Shown in pieces: positions 9,875 through 17,631 of a DNA stretch of 64,000 nt. Position 1 is the stretch's first letter. Every line of letters starts with the position of its first letter. The notes below the pieces were generated by a model that saw only the letters and a program-made list of their open reading frames with translations, had not been told where the DNA came from and ran no database searches. The stretch spans positions 62,001-126,000 of the forward strand of contig NZ_BMTQ01000013.1 in NCBI RefSeq assembly GCF_014649755.1. The letters are read 5' to 3'. The DNA comes from Streptomyces litmocidini (lineage in GTDB: Bacteria > Actinomycetota > Actinomycetes > Streptomycetales > Streptomycetaceae). Position numbers and translations under genes: made by a program.

Positions 9875-11296
9875 GTGACGAACGAGACGTCGATGCTCGA
9901 TGCCGTCGTCGTGGGGGCGGGGCCCAACGGACTGACGGCCGCCGTCGAACTGGCCCGGCGCGGCCTGTCCGTGGCCGTCTTCGAGGCCAAGGCCACCGTC
10001 GGCGGCGGCGCCAGGACCGAGGAGCTCACCCTCCCCGGCTTCCGCCACGACCCCTGTTCCGCCGTGCACCCGCTCGGGGCGGGCTCGCCCGTCTTCAAGA
10101 CGATGCCGCTCGACCGGTACGGCCTGGAGTGGCTCCACCCCGAACTGCCCATGGCCCACCCCTGGGGCGACGGCACCGCCGCCGTCCTCGCCCGTTCCGT
10201 CGCCGAGACCGCCGCCTCCTTCGGGCCGCGCGACGCCGGGACGTACCGTCGGCTCGTCGCCCCCTTCCTCGGCAAGTGGGACACGCTGGCGAGCGACTTC
10301 ATGCAGCTGCCGCTCACCGCGCTGCCCCGCGACCCGGTCACCCTCGCCCGCTTCGGCCTCGCCGGACTGCCGCCGTCCACCTGGCTGATGCGAAGGTTCC
10401 GGGACGAGAAGGCCCGCGCGCTCCTCGCGGGGCTCGTCGGTCACGTCATCGCCCCGCTGGACGGCATCGCCACCGGCGCCGTCGGCCTGGTCTTCGCGCT
10501 CGCCGCGCACGCGGGCGGCTGGCCGCTGCCCCGGGGCGGCTCGCAGTCGATCTCCGACGCCCTCGCCGCGTACCTCGAGGACCTCGGCGGCGCCGTCCAC
10601 ACCGACTTCGAGGTCAAGCGGCTCGACGACCTGCCGCCGGCCCGCGCCTACGTCTTCGACACCTCGCCCACCGCCCTGGCCCGGATCGCCGGCTTCGGCG
10701 GGCACTACGACCACTACGAGTACGGCGCCAGCGCCTTCAAGATCGACTACGCGCTCGACGGGCCCGTGCCCTGGACCGCCGAGGAGGCCCGCCGCGCCGG
10801 CACCGTCCAGGTCGGCCCCACCGCCGGGGAGATCGGCACCGCCCTGCGCGAGGCCTCCTCCGGGACCGCCCCCGACGTGCCCTTCCTCATCACCGCCCAG
10901 CCGAGCCTCGTCGACCCCTCCCGTGCCCCCGAGGGCAAACACGTCTTCTGGGCCTACGGTCACGTGCCCAACGGCTGGCGCGGCGACCTCACCGAGGCGA
11001 TCGAGCGTCAGATCGAGCGCTTCGCCCCCGGCTTCCGCGACCGCGTCCTGGCCCGCGCCACCGCCGGCCCGCCCGAACTCGCCGAGCGCAACGCCAACTA
11101 CGTCGGCGGCGACATCGCCTGCGGCGCCGCCCGCGGCCTCCAGCTCCTGCTGCGCCCCACGCTGTCCCTCCGCCCTTACGCGACCCCGCACCCGGCGGTC
11201 TTCCTCTGCTCCTCCGCGACCCCGCCCGGCCCCGGCGTCCACGGCATGTCCGGGCACAACGCGGCGAAGGCCGTCTGGCGGAGCCTGCGAAAATAG
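9875..11296 (+). CDS. FAD-dependent oxidoreductase, phytoene-desaturase-like
   Basis: This 473-residue flavoprotein begins with a Rossmann dinucleotide motif, VVVGAGPNGLTAAVELARRG, followed by an acidic residue pair closing the FAD site (FEAK) and a GGGARTEE stretch. Near the C-terminus GPGVHGMSGHNAAKAVW is the second flavin-contacting motif of the carotenoid desaturase/amine oxidase group. No carotenoid genes are near, so a desaturase or saturase role is only suggested by the fold. The GTG start at 9875 follows GAAGGAG with seven bases between. It probably follows the phosphatase in one transcript; the gap is 63 bp. Confidence 0.75.
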   Translation: MTNETSMLDAVVVGAGPNGLTAAVELARRGLSVAVFEAKATVGGGARTEELTLPGFRHDPCSAVHPLGAGSPVFKTMPLDRYGLEWLHPELPMAHPWGDGTAAVLARSVAETAASFGPRDAGTYRRLVAPFLGKWDTLASDFMQLPLTALPRDPVTLARFGLAGLPPSTWLMRRFRDEKARALLAGLVGHVIAPLDGIATGAVGLVFALAAHAGGWPLPRGGSQSISDALAAYLEDLGGAVHTDFEVKRLDDLPPARAYVFDTSPTALARIAGFGGHYDHYEYGASAFKIDYALDGPVPWTAEEARRAGTVQVGPTAGEIGTALREASSGTAPDVPFLITAQPSLVDPSRAPEGKHVFWAYGHVPNGWRGDLTEAIERQIERFAPGFRDRVLARATAGPPELAERNANYVGGDIACGAARGLQLLLRPTLSLRPYATPHPAVFLCSSATPPGPGVHGMSGHNAAKAVWRSLRK

Positions 11297-11306
11297 ACTG
11301 GTCCCC

Positions 11307-11927
11307 ATGGCCAAGTACTTCGACGTGCACCCCGACAACCCGCAGCCCCGCACCATCAACGCGGTGGCCGACTCCATCCGGAACGGTGCGCTCGTCGCGT
11401 ACCCGACCGACTCCTGCTACGCGCTGGGCAGCCGCATCGGCAGCCGCGACGGCATCAGCCGGATCCGTGCCATCCGCGACCTCGACGACCGGCACCACTT
11501 CACGCTGATGTGCGCGAACTTCGCCCAGCTGGGTCAGCTCGTGCACATCGACAACGACGTCTTCCGCGCGGTCAAGGCGTCCACCCCCGGCGCGTACACC
11601 TTCATCCTGCCGGGCACCAAGGAGGTGCCCCGCCAGCTGCTGCACCCCAAGAAGAAGACGGTCGGCGTCCGCATCCCCGACCACGTCGTCACCCAGGCCC
11701 TCCTCGCCGAACTCGGCGAGCCGCTGCTCTCCAGCACCCTGCTCCTGCCCGACGAGGCCGAACCGCTGACCCAGGGCTGGGAGATCAAGGAACGGCTCGA
11801 CCACCAGGTGGACGCGGTGCTCGACTCCGGCGAGTGCGGCACCGAACCCACCACCGTCGTCGACTTCTCCAGCGGCGAGCCCGAGATCGTCCGCCGCGGC
11901 GCGGGGGACACCACCCGCTTCGAGTAG
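11307..11927 (+). CDS. YrdC/Sua5/YciO-family threonylcarbamoyl-AMP synthase-like protein
   Basis: This 206-residue protein has the YrdC fold: an ATP/threonine-binding core with AYPTDSCYALGSRIG, a KKKTVGVRIPDH segment, and the closing TTVVDFSSGEPEIVRRGAGD. YrdC/Sua5 proteins make threonylcarbamoyl-adenylate for the t6A37 modification of tRNA. The length and the DLDDRHHFTLMCANF region fit the shorter YciO branch, whose exact role is less certain, better than the main Sua5. The ATG at 11307 lies 10 bp after the flavoprotein stop, so the two are likely co-transcribed. The ribosome site in front is weak. Confidence 0.8.
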   Translation: MAKYFDVHPDNPQPRTINAVADSIRNGALVAYPTDSCYALGSRIGSRDGISRIRAIRDLDDRHHFTLMCANFAQLGQLVHIDNDVFRAVKASTPGAYTFILPGTKEVPRQLLHPKKKTVGVRIPDHVVTQALLAELGEPLLSSTLLLPDEAEPLTQGWEIKERLDHQVDAVLDSGECGTEPTTVVDFSSGEPEIVRRGAGDTTRFE

Positions 11928-12282
11928 CGGGGCCTCCCGGAGGACGGGACGACCGAACGGCTCGACGGCGTCCTCGCCGGCACCCCGCACGAGGTGCCGG
12001 TCCCGGTCGCCCTCCCCCATCCGCCGGTCCCGTCGCACACCCCGCGCGTGGACGGGCCCCGGCAGTTCGGCGAGGAGCGGCTCGCCGCGCTCTCCGACCG
12101 CCACCCCCGCCCGACGGCCTTCCGCGTCCTCGGCGGGGACGGCCGGCCGACCACCCCCTACCGGACCCCCACCGGGCCCTACCGGACGGTCACGGCCCGA
12201 GGGAGCGGGGCGGGGGCGGAAGGCGGACGTCCATGTCGTTTTCTCGCCAGCCCGCGAGCCCTCCGTCCCCGATCCTGGAACC
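11928..12282. other. 355-bp gap with coding-like composition but no supported gene
   Basis: From 11928 the frame continues without stops in the same phase as the YciO gene and reads like protein on the plus strand (for example ERLDGVLAGTPHEVPVPV from 11955). It then runs into the AlkA gene in the wrong frame. There is no ribosome-binding site before the one possible GTG (11994). It may be a decayed gene or read-through extension. The segment just before 12283 carries the promoter for the Ada-AlkA gene, not clearly recognisable. Confidence 0.3.
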
Positions 12283-13761
12283 ATGCACACCGACACCGAG
12301 CGCTGCGTGCGAGCCGTCCGGTCCAAGGAGGCGCGCTTCGACGGCGTCTTCTTCACCGCCGTCCGCACCACCCGGATCTACTGCCGGCCCAGCTGCCCGG
12401 CCGTCCCGCCCAAGCCCGAGAACATGGAGTTCCACCCCAGCGCAGCCTCCTGCCAGCGGGCCGGCTACCGGGCCTGCAAGCGGTGCCGGCCGGACACCAG
12501 CCCCGGCTCGCCCCAGTGGAACGTCCGGGCCGACGCCGTCGCCCGTGCCGTGCGCCTCATCCAGGACGGCGTCGTCGACCGCGAAGGCGTCCCCGGACTC
12601 GCCCGGCGGCTCGGCTGGTCCACCCGCCAGATCGAACGCCAGCTCCTCGCCGAACTGGGCGCCGGGCCGCTCGCCCTGGCCCGCGCCCAGCGCGCCCAGA
12701 CCGCCCGGCTGCTCATCGAGACCACCCCCATGGCCTTCGGCGAGATCGCCTTCGCGGCCGGCTTCTCCTCCATCCGCACCTTCAACGACACCGTCCGCGA
12801 GGTCTTCGCCCTCGCCCCCGGCGAGCTCCGCGCCCGCGCGGCCCGCCGGTCGCCGGTCCGGGCGACCGCGACCCCCGGCGTCATCGGCCTCCGGCTGCCG
12901 TTTCGCACCCCGCTCGAACCCTCCAACCTCTTCGGCCACCTCGCCGCGACCGCCGTCCCCGGCGTGGAGGAGTGGCGCGACGGCGCCTACCGGCGGACGC
13001 TGAGCCTCCCGTACGGCCACGGCGTCGTCGCCCTCGCCCCCCGCGCCGACCACATCGCCTGCCGCCTCTCCCTCACCGACCCGCGCGACCTCACCCACGC
13101 GATCAGCCGCTGCCGCCGGCTCCTCGACCTCGACGCCGACCCCGTCGCCGTCGACGAGCGGCTCCGCGCCGACCCGCTGCTCGCCCCGCTCGTCGACGGG
13201 GCGCCCGGCCGCCGCGTCCCCGGGACCGTCGACCCCGCCGAGTTCGCCGTACGGGCCGTCCTCGGCCAGCAGGTGTCCACCGCCGCCGCCCGCACCCACG
13301 CCGCCCGCCTGGTCGCCGCGCACGGCGTCCCGATCGAGGACCCCGAGGGCGGGCTGACCCACCTCTTCCCGGAGCCCGAGGCGCTCGCCGCCCTCGACCC
13401 CGAGAGCCTCGCCCTGCCGCGCAGCCGCCGCACCACCCTCCTCACCCTCGTCCGGGCCCTCGCCGACGGCTCACTCCCGCTCGGCCCCGCCGACGACCGC
13501 GAGGAGGCCTGCGCCCGGCTGCTCGCCCTGCCCGGTTTCGGACCCTGGACCACCGAGATCATCGCCATGCGGGCCCTCGGCGACCCCGACGCCTTCCTCT
13601 CCGGCGACCTCGGCGTCCGCCGCGCGGCCGAGGGACTCGGCCTGCCCGGCACCCCGGCCGCGCTCACCGCCCGCGCCGCGCACTGGCGCCCCTGGCGCGC
13701 CTACGCCGTCCAGCACCTCTGGGCGACCGACGACCACCCGATCAACCACCTGCCCGCGTAA
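12283..13761 (+). CDS. Ada-AlkA fusion: methyl-sensing AraC regulator joined to 3-methyladenine DNA glycosylase
   Basis: This 492-residue protein combines three parts. The N-terminus (about 1-75) is an Ada zinc domain with IYCRPSCPA and RACKRCRPD cysteines; one of these accepts a methyl group from methyl-phosphotriesters. An AraC-type HTH follows (about 85-185), with MAFGEIAFAAGFSSIRTFND. The C-terminal half (about 200-485) is AlkA: an AlkA N-terminal domain, then a helix-hairpin-helix with GQQVSTAAARTHAARL and LPGFGPWTTEIIAMRALGDP, plus the catalytic aspartate in SGDLGVRRA. It would sense alkylation damage, activate repair genes and excise 3-alkylated purines. The ogt gene 13 bp downstream completes an adaptive-response pair. 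The ATG follows the start of a clear domain and is certain. Confidence 0.92.
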   Translation: MHTDTERCVRAVRSKEARFDGVFFTAVRTTRIYCRPSCPAVPPKPENMEFHPSAASCQRAGYRACKRCRPDTSPGSPQWNVRADAVARAVRLIQDGVVDREGVPGLARRLGWSTRQIERQLLAELGAGPLALARAQRAQTARLLIETTPMAFGEIAFAAGFSSIRTFNDTVREVFALAPGELRARAARRSPVRATATPGVIGLRLPFRTPLEPSNLFGHLAATAVPGVEEWRDGAYRRTLSLPYGHGVVALAPRADHIACRLSLTDPRDLTHAISRCRRLLDLDADPVAVDERLRADPLLAPLVDGAPGRRVPGTVDPAEFAVRAVLGQQVSTAAARTHAARLVAAHGVPIEDPEGGLTHLFPEPEALAALDPESLALPRSRRTTLLTLVRALADGSLPLGPADDREEACARLLALPGFGPWTTEIIAMRALGDPDAFLSGDLGVRRAAEGLGLPGTPAALTARAAHWRPWRAYAVQHLWATDDHPINHLPA

Positions 13762-13774
13762 AGGACCCCGCGCC

Positions 13775-14275
13775 ATGCCCGCCGTCCGACACACCGTCGT
13801 CGACAGCCCGTACGAGCCGCTGACGCTCGTCGCCGTCGACGGCGTCCTCAGCCGCGTCCACATGACCGGCCAGCGCCACCGCCCGCCGGAGGAGACCTTC
13901 GGCGAGCCCGACCCGCGGCCCTTCGGTGAGGCGATCCGCCAGCTCGACGCCTACTTCGCGGGCGAACTCACCGAGTTCGAGCTGCCGTTGAAGCTGATCG
14001 GCACCCCGTTCCAGCTGCGGGTCTGGGAGCAGTTGCTGCGCATCCCGTACGGGGAGACCCGGACGTACGGCGAACTCGCCGAGGAACTCGGTAGTCCCGG
14101 CGCCTCCCGTGCCGTGGGCCTCGCCAACGGCAAGAACCCCGTCAGCATCATCGTCCCCTGCCACCGGGTGGTCGGAGCGGGCGGCGGCCTCACCGGCTAC
14201 GGCGGCGGCCTGGACCGCAAGCAGCGGCTGCTCGCCTTCGAGTCGGGCACGGCGGAACCGGACGCCCTCTTCTAG
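13775..14275 (+). CDS. ogt: Methylated-DNA--protein-cysteine S-methyltransferase (O6-alkylguanine-DNA alkyltransferase)
   Basis: This 166-residue suicide enzyme removes alkyl groups from O6 of guanine onto its own cysteine. The active-site motif PCHRVVG carries Cys129. Upstream lie the helix-turn-helix region TPFQLRVWEQLLRIPYGETRTYGELA and the asparagine hinge GLANGKNPVSIIVPC. It follows the Ada-AlkA gene by 13 bp, so the two are almost certainly one operon for alkylation repair. It ends convergently against the broken sirtuin gene with a four-base overlap at 14272-14275. Confidence 0.95.
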   Translation: MPAVRHTVVDSPYEPLTLVAVDGVLSRVHMTGQRHRPPEETFGEPDPRPFGEAIRQLDAYFAGELTEFELPLKLIGTPFQLRVWEQLLRIPYGETRTYGELAEELGSPGASRAVGLANGKNPVSIIVPCHRVVGAGGGLTGYGGGLDRKQRLLAFESGTAEPDALF

Positions 14276-14991
14276 CGGAGCCGGTCGAGGAGCGCGGGCA
14301 GCGCCGTGCCGATCGGCTCCCGCACGACCTCGTCGGCGACGGAGTCGTACGGGGTGGGCTCGGCGTTCACGATGACCAGCCGGGCGCCGTGCTCGACCGC
14401 GATCCCCGCGAGGGAGGCCGCCGGCTGGACCTGGAGGCTGCTGCCGACCACGACGAACACCTCGGTGGCCTTGGCGATCGACATGGCCCGGCCGAGCACC
14501 ACCGGATCGAGCCGCTGCCCGAACATCACCGTCGCGGACTTCAGGATCCCGCCGCACGTCCGGCACGCCGGGTCGTCGTCACCGGCCCGCACCCGGTCGA
14601 GCGCTTCCGCCATCGACGAGCGCGCGTGGCAGGACGTGCACACCACCGACCGCGCCGAGCCGTGGAGTTCGAGGACCTTCCGCGCGGTCACCCCGGCGTC
14701 CTGGTGCAGCCCGTCCACGTTCTGCGTGATCACCCGCAGCGGGTTGCCGCTCGTCCGCTCGTACGCGGCGATCGCGCGGTGCGCCACGTTCGGCCCGGCG
14801 CTCAGGGCCTGGCCGTCGAGCCGCATCCGCCACGATCGGCGGCGGATCTCCGGATCGGCCATGTAGGGCCCGTACGTGACGAGCCGCTCGGCCCCGGGGT
14901 CCTGTCGCCACACCCCGTTCGGCCCCCGGTAGTCGGGGATGCCCGAGTCCGTGGAGATGCCGGCACCACTGAGTGGCTGTTGTCGTTCCAT
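14272..14991 (-). pseudogene. Sirtuin (NAD-dependent protein deacylase), body of a gene split by an insertion element
   Basis: Residues from SGAGISTDSGIPDYRGPNGVW onward form a full Sir2 domain. TQNVDGLH and the catalytic His in LELHGS follow, then zinc cysteines in CTSCHARS and CRTCGG, and VVGSSLQVQPAA for NAD. The native first eight codons lie 2.66 kb away at 17632-17652, beyond the compound insertion. Joined, the native start reads MTMVAILSGAGIS with the frame intact. The IS end now in front supplies an ATG at 14991 and gives MERQQPLSGAGIS, the same length but without the hydrophobic first strand. The ORF is otherwise undamaged. No ribosome site precedes the new ATG, so I call it a disrupted gene that might still be expressed. 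Confidence 0.85.
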
Positions 14992-15200
14992 CTTGAGGGG
15001 TGACGGTCGAACGGGAGTCTCGATCGGGTGAGTGCGGCGGCCGGCGTGCATGCGCGGGCGGGGCGGGCAGCTGGAGGTGTTACTGCCGCCGCGCGATGCT
15101 GGACGCGATCCGCTACCTCGTCGACGACGGAACGAAGTGGCGGGCGATGCCGGCCGACTTCCCGCCGTGGGGCCGGGTATACGCGTTCTTCCGTCGCTGA
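14971..15200 (+). mobile_element. Decayed left copy of the IS5-family element
   Basis: The first 75 bp match the left end of the complete copy at 15961 almost base for base, with C to T and one missing G among the first 30. About 230 bp is then deleted, and the match resumes in the transposase gene (MLDAIRYLVDDGTKWRAMPADFPPW compared with MLDAIRCLVDNGTKWRAMPADFPRW) up to FRR at about 15197. After that similarity stops. The catalytic residues are all missing, so this copy cannot move itself. The missing G is what creates the ATG used by the sirtuin frame. Confidence 0.85.
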
Positions 15201-15443
15201 CGCCGCGCCCGGGTGTGGTGGCGCCCGGAGGGCGACCGTGCAGATGGCCATCGGGACTGGCAAGTCGTACGTGGGCGGCTGGTGCCGTGCCGGGGCGGGT
15301 TCGGTAAGGCCGTTGGCGTCGGCAGTCGGGGCCGCGCCAGCCTCCGCTCGAACGGGTGAAATGTGGGTTTGGGTGTTTTCACGTCATTGCCCTGGGCATG
15401 GCTGTGCGATGGCAAAGCAACCGAAGACTGAGGGAGACCTGTG
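15201..15443. other. Non-coding segment between decayed IS and cargo gene
   Basis: This 240-bp stretch matches neither IS copy and holds no supported gene. From about 15355 the composition becomes less GC-rich (GTGGGTTTGGGTGTTTTCACG at 15362 onward), in step with the cargo gene. It therefore probably arrived with the cargo and should contain its promoter; no convincing hexamers were identified. Confidence 0.35.
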
Positions 15444-15956
15444 ATGGTCGAGGACACGCGACGTTATGCCTTCCTGAGTGCAAGCTTCCTCTCGAAGCAG
15501 TACAAGGCGGTTCCGCCCGAGGTGCTCGAAAACGCCATCTTCCTCTTCGGCGGCAAGAGGAGCTGGCTGTTCCCGGAAAACAGGGAAGAGATGCTCGAGG
15601 CCCGGAACCTGCCGGCCAAGTACCTTGAGTTCGATGAGGACTTTAAGACCCTCATTCGGCACAAGGAGGATCAGGGGCTGGCGTTCTGGCTGCTGCCGGA
15701 TAAGGACTACAAGAAGGTCTCGGCATGGATCGAGGGGATCACCGACCCAGTAAGCAAGGAGAACTACCGCCCTCTCATCCTGGACGAGAGCTGGTGGCTC
15801 ACCGAATTCATCTCGAAGGACGCCAAGTTCGCCAAGGATGCTCAGCAGATCATCGACAACTTCAAGCAGGGTGAATTCGATTACGACTCGGTGATGGAGC
15901 TGCTCTACCAGGGCAACCCGACGATCGTTCCCACCCTGTACTGGGCGGAGGGCTGA
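15444..15956 (+). CDS. Cargo protein of unknown function, foreign composition
   Basis: This 170-residue protein is acidic and lysine- and aromatic-rich (FWLLPDKDYKKVSAWIEGI, DESWWLTEFISKDAKFAKDA). It has no signal peptide, membrane segment or recognised motif. Base composition is clearly lower in GC than all neighbours, with codons such as TTT, ATT, GAT and TTC mixed, which marks it as acquired. I prefer the ATG at 15444, seven bases after AGGGAG; a GTG at 15441 is directly adjacent. The stop lies only four bases before the complete IS copy. It sits between two IS copies as the only passenger. A stand-alone immunity or defence-type protein is conceivable from size and context, but nothing in the sequence shows it. 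Confidence 0.7.
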   Translation: MVEDTRRYAFLSASFLSKQYKAVPPEVLENAIFLFGGKRSWLFPENREEMLEARNLPAKYLEFDEDFKTLIRHKEDQGLAFWLLPDKDYKKVSAWIEGITDPVSKENYRPLILDESWWLTEFISKDAKFAKDAQQIIDNFKQGEFDYDSVMELLYQGNPTIVPTLYWAEG

Positions 15957-15960
15957 CACG

Positions 15961-15990
15961 GAGTGGCTGTTGCCGTTCCGATCTTGAGGG
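15961..15990 (+). repeat. Left terminal inverted repeat of the IS
   Basis: It pairs with 17603-17631 on the other strand, with a first block of 13 identical bases (AGTGGCTGTTGCC) followed by scattered matches. The same end, with two changes, is found at 14971. Confidence 0.8.
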
Positions 15991-16105
15991 GTGACGGTCG
16001 AACGGGAGTCTCGATCGGCTGAGTGCGGCGGCCGCCGCGCATGAAAGCAGGGCCTCTTGGTAGCTCGAAGGGTGTCTACGCCAAAGAGCTGTCCAGGAGG
16101 CCCTG

Positions 16106-17023
16106 TTGTCGCAGCTCTACGGCACCGCGGGGGCAGGGTCCACTTCGGTCATTCTCGCGTGTGACTGCCTGGCACACCGGTTCGGGAACGCCGCCGACCA
16201 CGGGATCCGTGTGCGCCGCTACCCGACGGACATGTCCGATGCGGAGTGGGCGGTGGTGCGGCCGCTGCTGCCGGTGCCGGGCTGGCTGCGCGGGCGGGGC
16301 GGGCAGCCGGAGGTGTACTGCCATCGCGCGATGCTGGACGCGATCCGCTGCCTCGTCGACAACGGAACGAAGTGGCGGGCGATGCCGGCCGACTTCCCGC
16401 GGTGGGACCGGGTTTATGCCTTCTTCCGCCGCTGGCGCGACCACGGCCTGGTGAAGGAGTTCCACGACCGGCTCCGCCGCAAGGTCCGCGAGCAGGCTGG
16501 GCGGGACCCGGAGCCGAGTGCGGGGGTGATCGACTCTCAGTCCGTCAAGGCGGACGCCGTCGTCGGGGCCGACAGCCGCGGCTTCGACGGCGGCAAGCTG
16601 ATCAACGGCCGCAAGCGGCACGCCGTGGTCGACACCCTCGGCCTGCTGCTGGGGGTGCTGGTCACCGACGCCGACATCGGCGACCGCGCCGCCGCGCAGG
16701 TTCTGCTCGCCCAGGTCGCGGCCAAGTACCACCGACTGACGCTGGTCTGGGCCGACGGCGGCTACACAGGCAGCCTCGTCGAGTACGGCCGCACCGTCCT
16801 CGCCCTGGTCCTCGCGATCGTCAAGCGCAGTGACGACATGCGCGGCTTCGTCGTGCTGCCCAAACGCTGGATCGTGGAGCGGTTCTTCGCCCACCTGATG
16901 CGAAGCCGCCGCCTCGTGCGGGACTTCGAACGGTCTACCGGCAGTGCGGAGGCGATGGTCTACTGGTCGATGACGCAGCTCATGACCCGGCGCCTGGCCC
17001 GGCCACGGCCTTCACGAGCGTGA
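16106..17023 (+). CDS. IS5-family DDE transposase
   Basis: This 305-residue protein has the IS5 layout. An N-terminal DUF4096-like DNA-binding part contains MSDAEWAVVRPLLP and RCLVDNGTKWRAMPADFP. The catalytic domain has the first Asp in GVIDSQSVKAD, the second Asp in LVWADGGYTGSLV and the Glu in WIVERFFAHLMRSRRLVRDFE. All three acidic residues and the YREK-type segment are present, so it looks functional. I used the TTG at 16106 because AGGAGG precedes it at proper distance; a GTG at 16210 just before RRYPTDMSDAEW is the alternative. Its last 44 bases overlap the convergent accessory ORF. Confidence 0.88.
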   Translation: MSQLYGTAGAGSTSVILACDCLAHRFGNAADHGIRVRRYPTDMSDAEWAVVRPLLPVPGWLRGRGGQPEVYCHRAMLDAIRCLVDNGTKWRAMPADFPRWDRVYAFFRRWRDHGLVKEFHDRLRRKVREQAGRDPEPSAGVIDSQSVKADAVVGADSRGFDGGKLINGRKRHAVVDTLGLLLGVLVTDADIGDRAAAQVLLAQVAAKYHRLTLVWADGGYTGSLVEYGRTVLALVLAIVKRSDDMRGFVVLPKRWIVERFFAHLMRSRRLVRDFERSTGSAEAMVYWSMTQLMTRRLARPRPSRA

Positions 17024-17546
17024 ACCGGCCCGGCGACACTTCGACCAGCCACCTGCGCGCTGTCAGCCGCTTCGCCTTCGACCGCAACGCCTCGACCTTC
17101 GCGGGTGCCGGGTCCAGACCGAAACAAGCGGCCATCTCCTGGCACGTCAGCGGACCCTGACCGAGCCGCTTGCGGTCCGCGAGAGCCCGCACGATGCGCT
17201 GGTAGTCCGCCGACAGTGCCGACCAGGCCAGCCCCGCATGCCACACCGGCACCACCGACTTCGGCTTCGCCGCCTCCGAAGACGCAGGCAGCGCCGGTGG
17301 TTCACCGCGATCCGACGGCTCCTCGCCGACGGCCGGGCCGGCGATGTCGCCCGGGGACAGGACCTCGCCGACGCGTGTACGGGCGATGACCCACTCGTTC
17401 CACTCCCGCTCGGCCGCGACCAGCTCGGCCTGGATACGGCCCGTCTCCTCCTGCAACGCGTCCACACGACGGCGAGCAGCGAGCTCACGCTGTTCCAGCA
17501 GCCCCACGACCGACGGCATCCCCGCCCTCCACCAGAGCGACGACAT
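16980..17546 (-). CDS. IS accessory protein of unknown function (coiled coil plus winged-helix-like C-terminus)
   Basis: This 188-residue protein is convergent to the transposase and lies within the IS. Residues 12-55 (LLEQRELAARRRVDALQEET and onward) form a likely coiled coil. A disordered Pro/Glu-rich link is followed by a C-terminal stretch LAWSALSADYQRIVRALADRKRLGQGPLTCQEMAACFGLDP that reads like a small HTH or winged-helix unit. From memory, near-identical proteins accompany several Streptomyces IS elements and are annotated only as hypothetical. It might regulate or assist transposition; that is inference. The ATG at 17546 is the only sensible start. Confidence 0.7.
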   Translation of the reverse strand: MSSLWWRAGMPSVVGLLEQRELAARRRVDALQEETGRIQAELVAAEREWNEWVIARTRVGEVLSPGDIAGPAVGEEPSDRGEPPALPASSEAAKPKSVVPVWHAGLAWSALSADYQRIVRALADRKRLGQGPLTCQEMAACFGLDPAPAKVEALRSKAKRLTARRWLVEVSPGRFTLVKAVAGPGAGS

Positions 17547-17602
17547 GACACGTCACCACTCCCCGAGACCGCCGCTCCCATCCCTAAACAGCAGAAACGC
17601 AG

Positions 17603-17631
17603 CCATCAAGCACGGAAAGGCAACAGCCACT
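17603..17631 (-). repeat. Right terminal inverted repeat of the IS
   Basis: Read from 17631 leftward on the minus strand it matches the left end for at least 25 of 29 positions. The base after it (17632) is native sirtuin sequence, which fixes the outer edge of the insertion to within the shared CCACTGAG. Confidence 0.8.

Larger units (their letters stand above)
14971..17631. mobile_element. Compound insertion element (decayed left IS copy + cargo gene + complete right IS copy) within the sirtuin gene
   Basis: Two copies of the same IS end occur in direct orientation, starting GAGTGGCTGTTG at 14971 and at 15961. The outer right end, ending CAACAGCCACT at 17631, is the inverted partner. Between the copies is one gene of visibly lower GC (15444-15956). 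Outside the element the two parts of the sirtuin gene meet in frame. The eight bases CCACTGAG occur at both junctions (14967-14973 region and 17627-17634). Part of this is IS end and part target sequence, so the duplication size is ambiguous. The structure looks like a composite transposon, or two successive insertions of the same IS followed by decay of the left copy. Confidence 0.8.
15961..17631 (+). mobile_element. Complete IS5-family insertion sequence with accessory ORF
   Basis: The element is about 1.67 kb. The terminal inverted repeats are AGTGGCTGTTGCCGTTCCG at 15962-15980 and, read from the right end inward, AGTGGCTGTTGCCTTTCCG at 17631-17613; similarity continues for about ten more bases (CTTGA). 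It encodes a full-length DDE transposase on the plus strand and a convergent minus-strand ORF that overlaps its 3' end. The 140 bp before the transposase include a strong AGGAGG. No direct repeat can be defined on the left because the flank is the cargo gene. Confidence 0.85.

Noticed and set aside
15000..15200. 66-codon plus-strand frame in the decayed IS
   Set aside because: It is a fragment of the transposase with a deletion and lacks all catalytic residues; listed as part of the mobile element.
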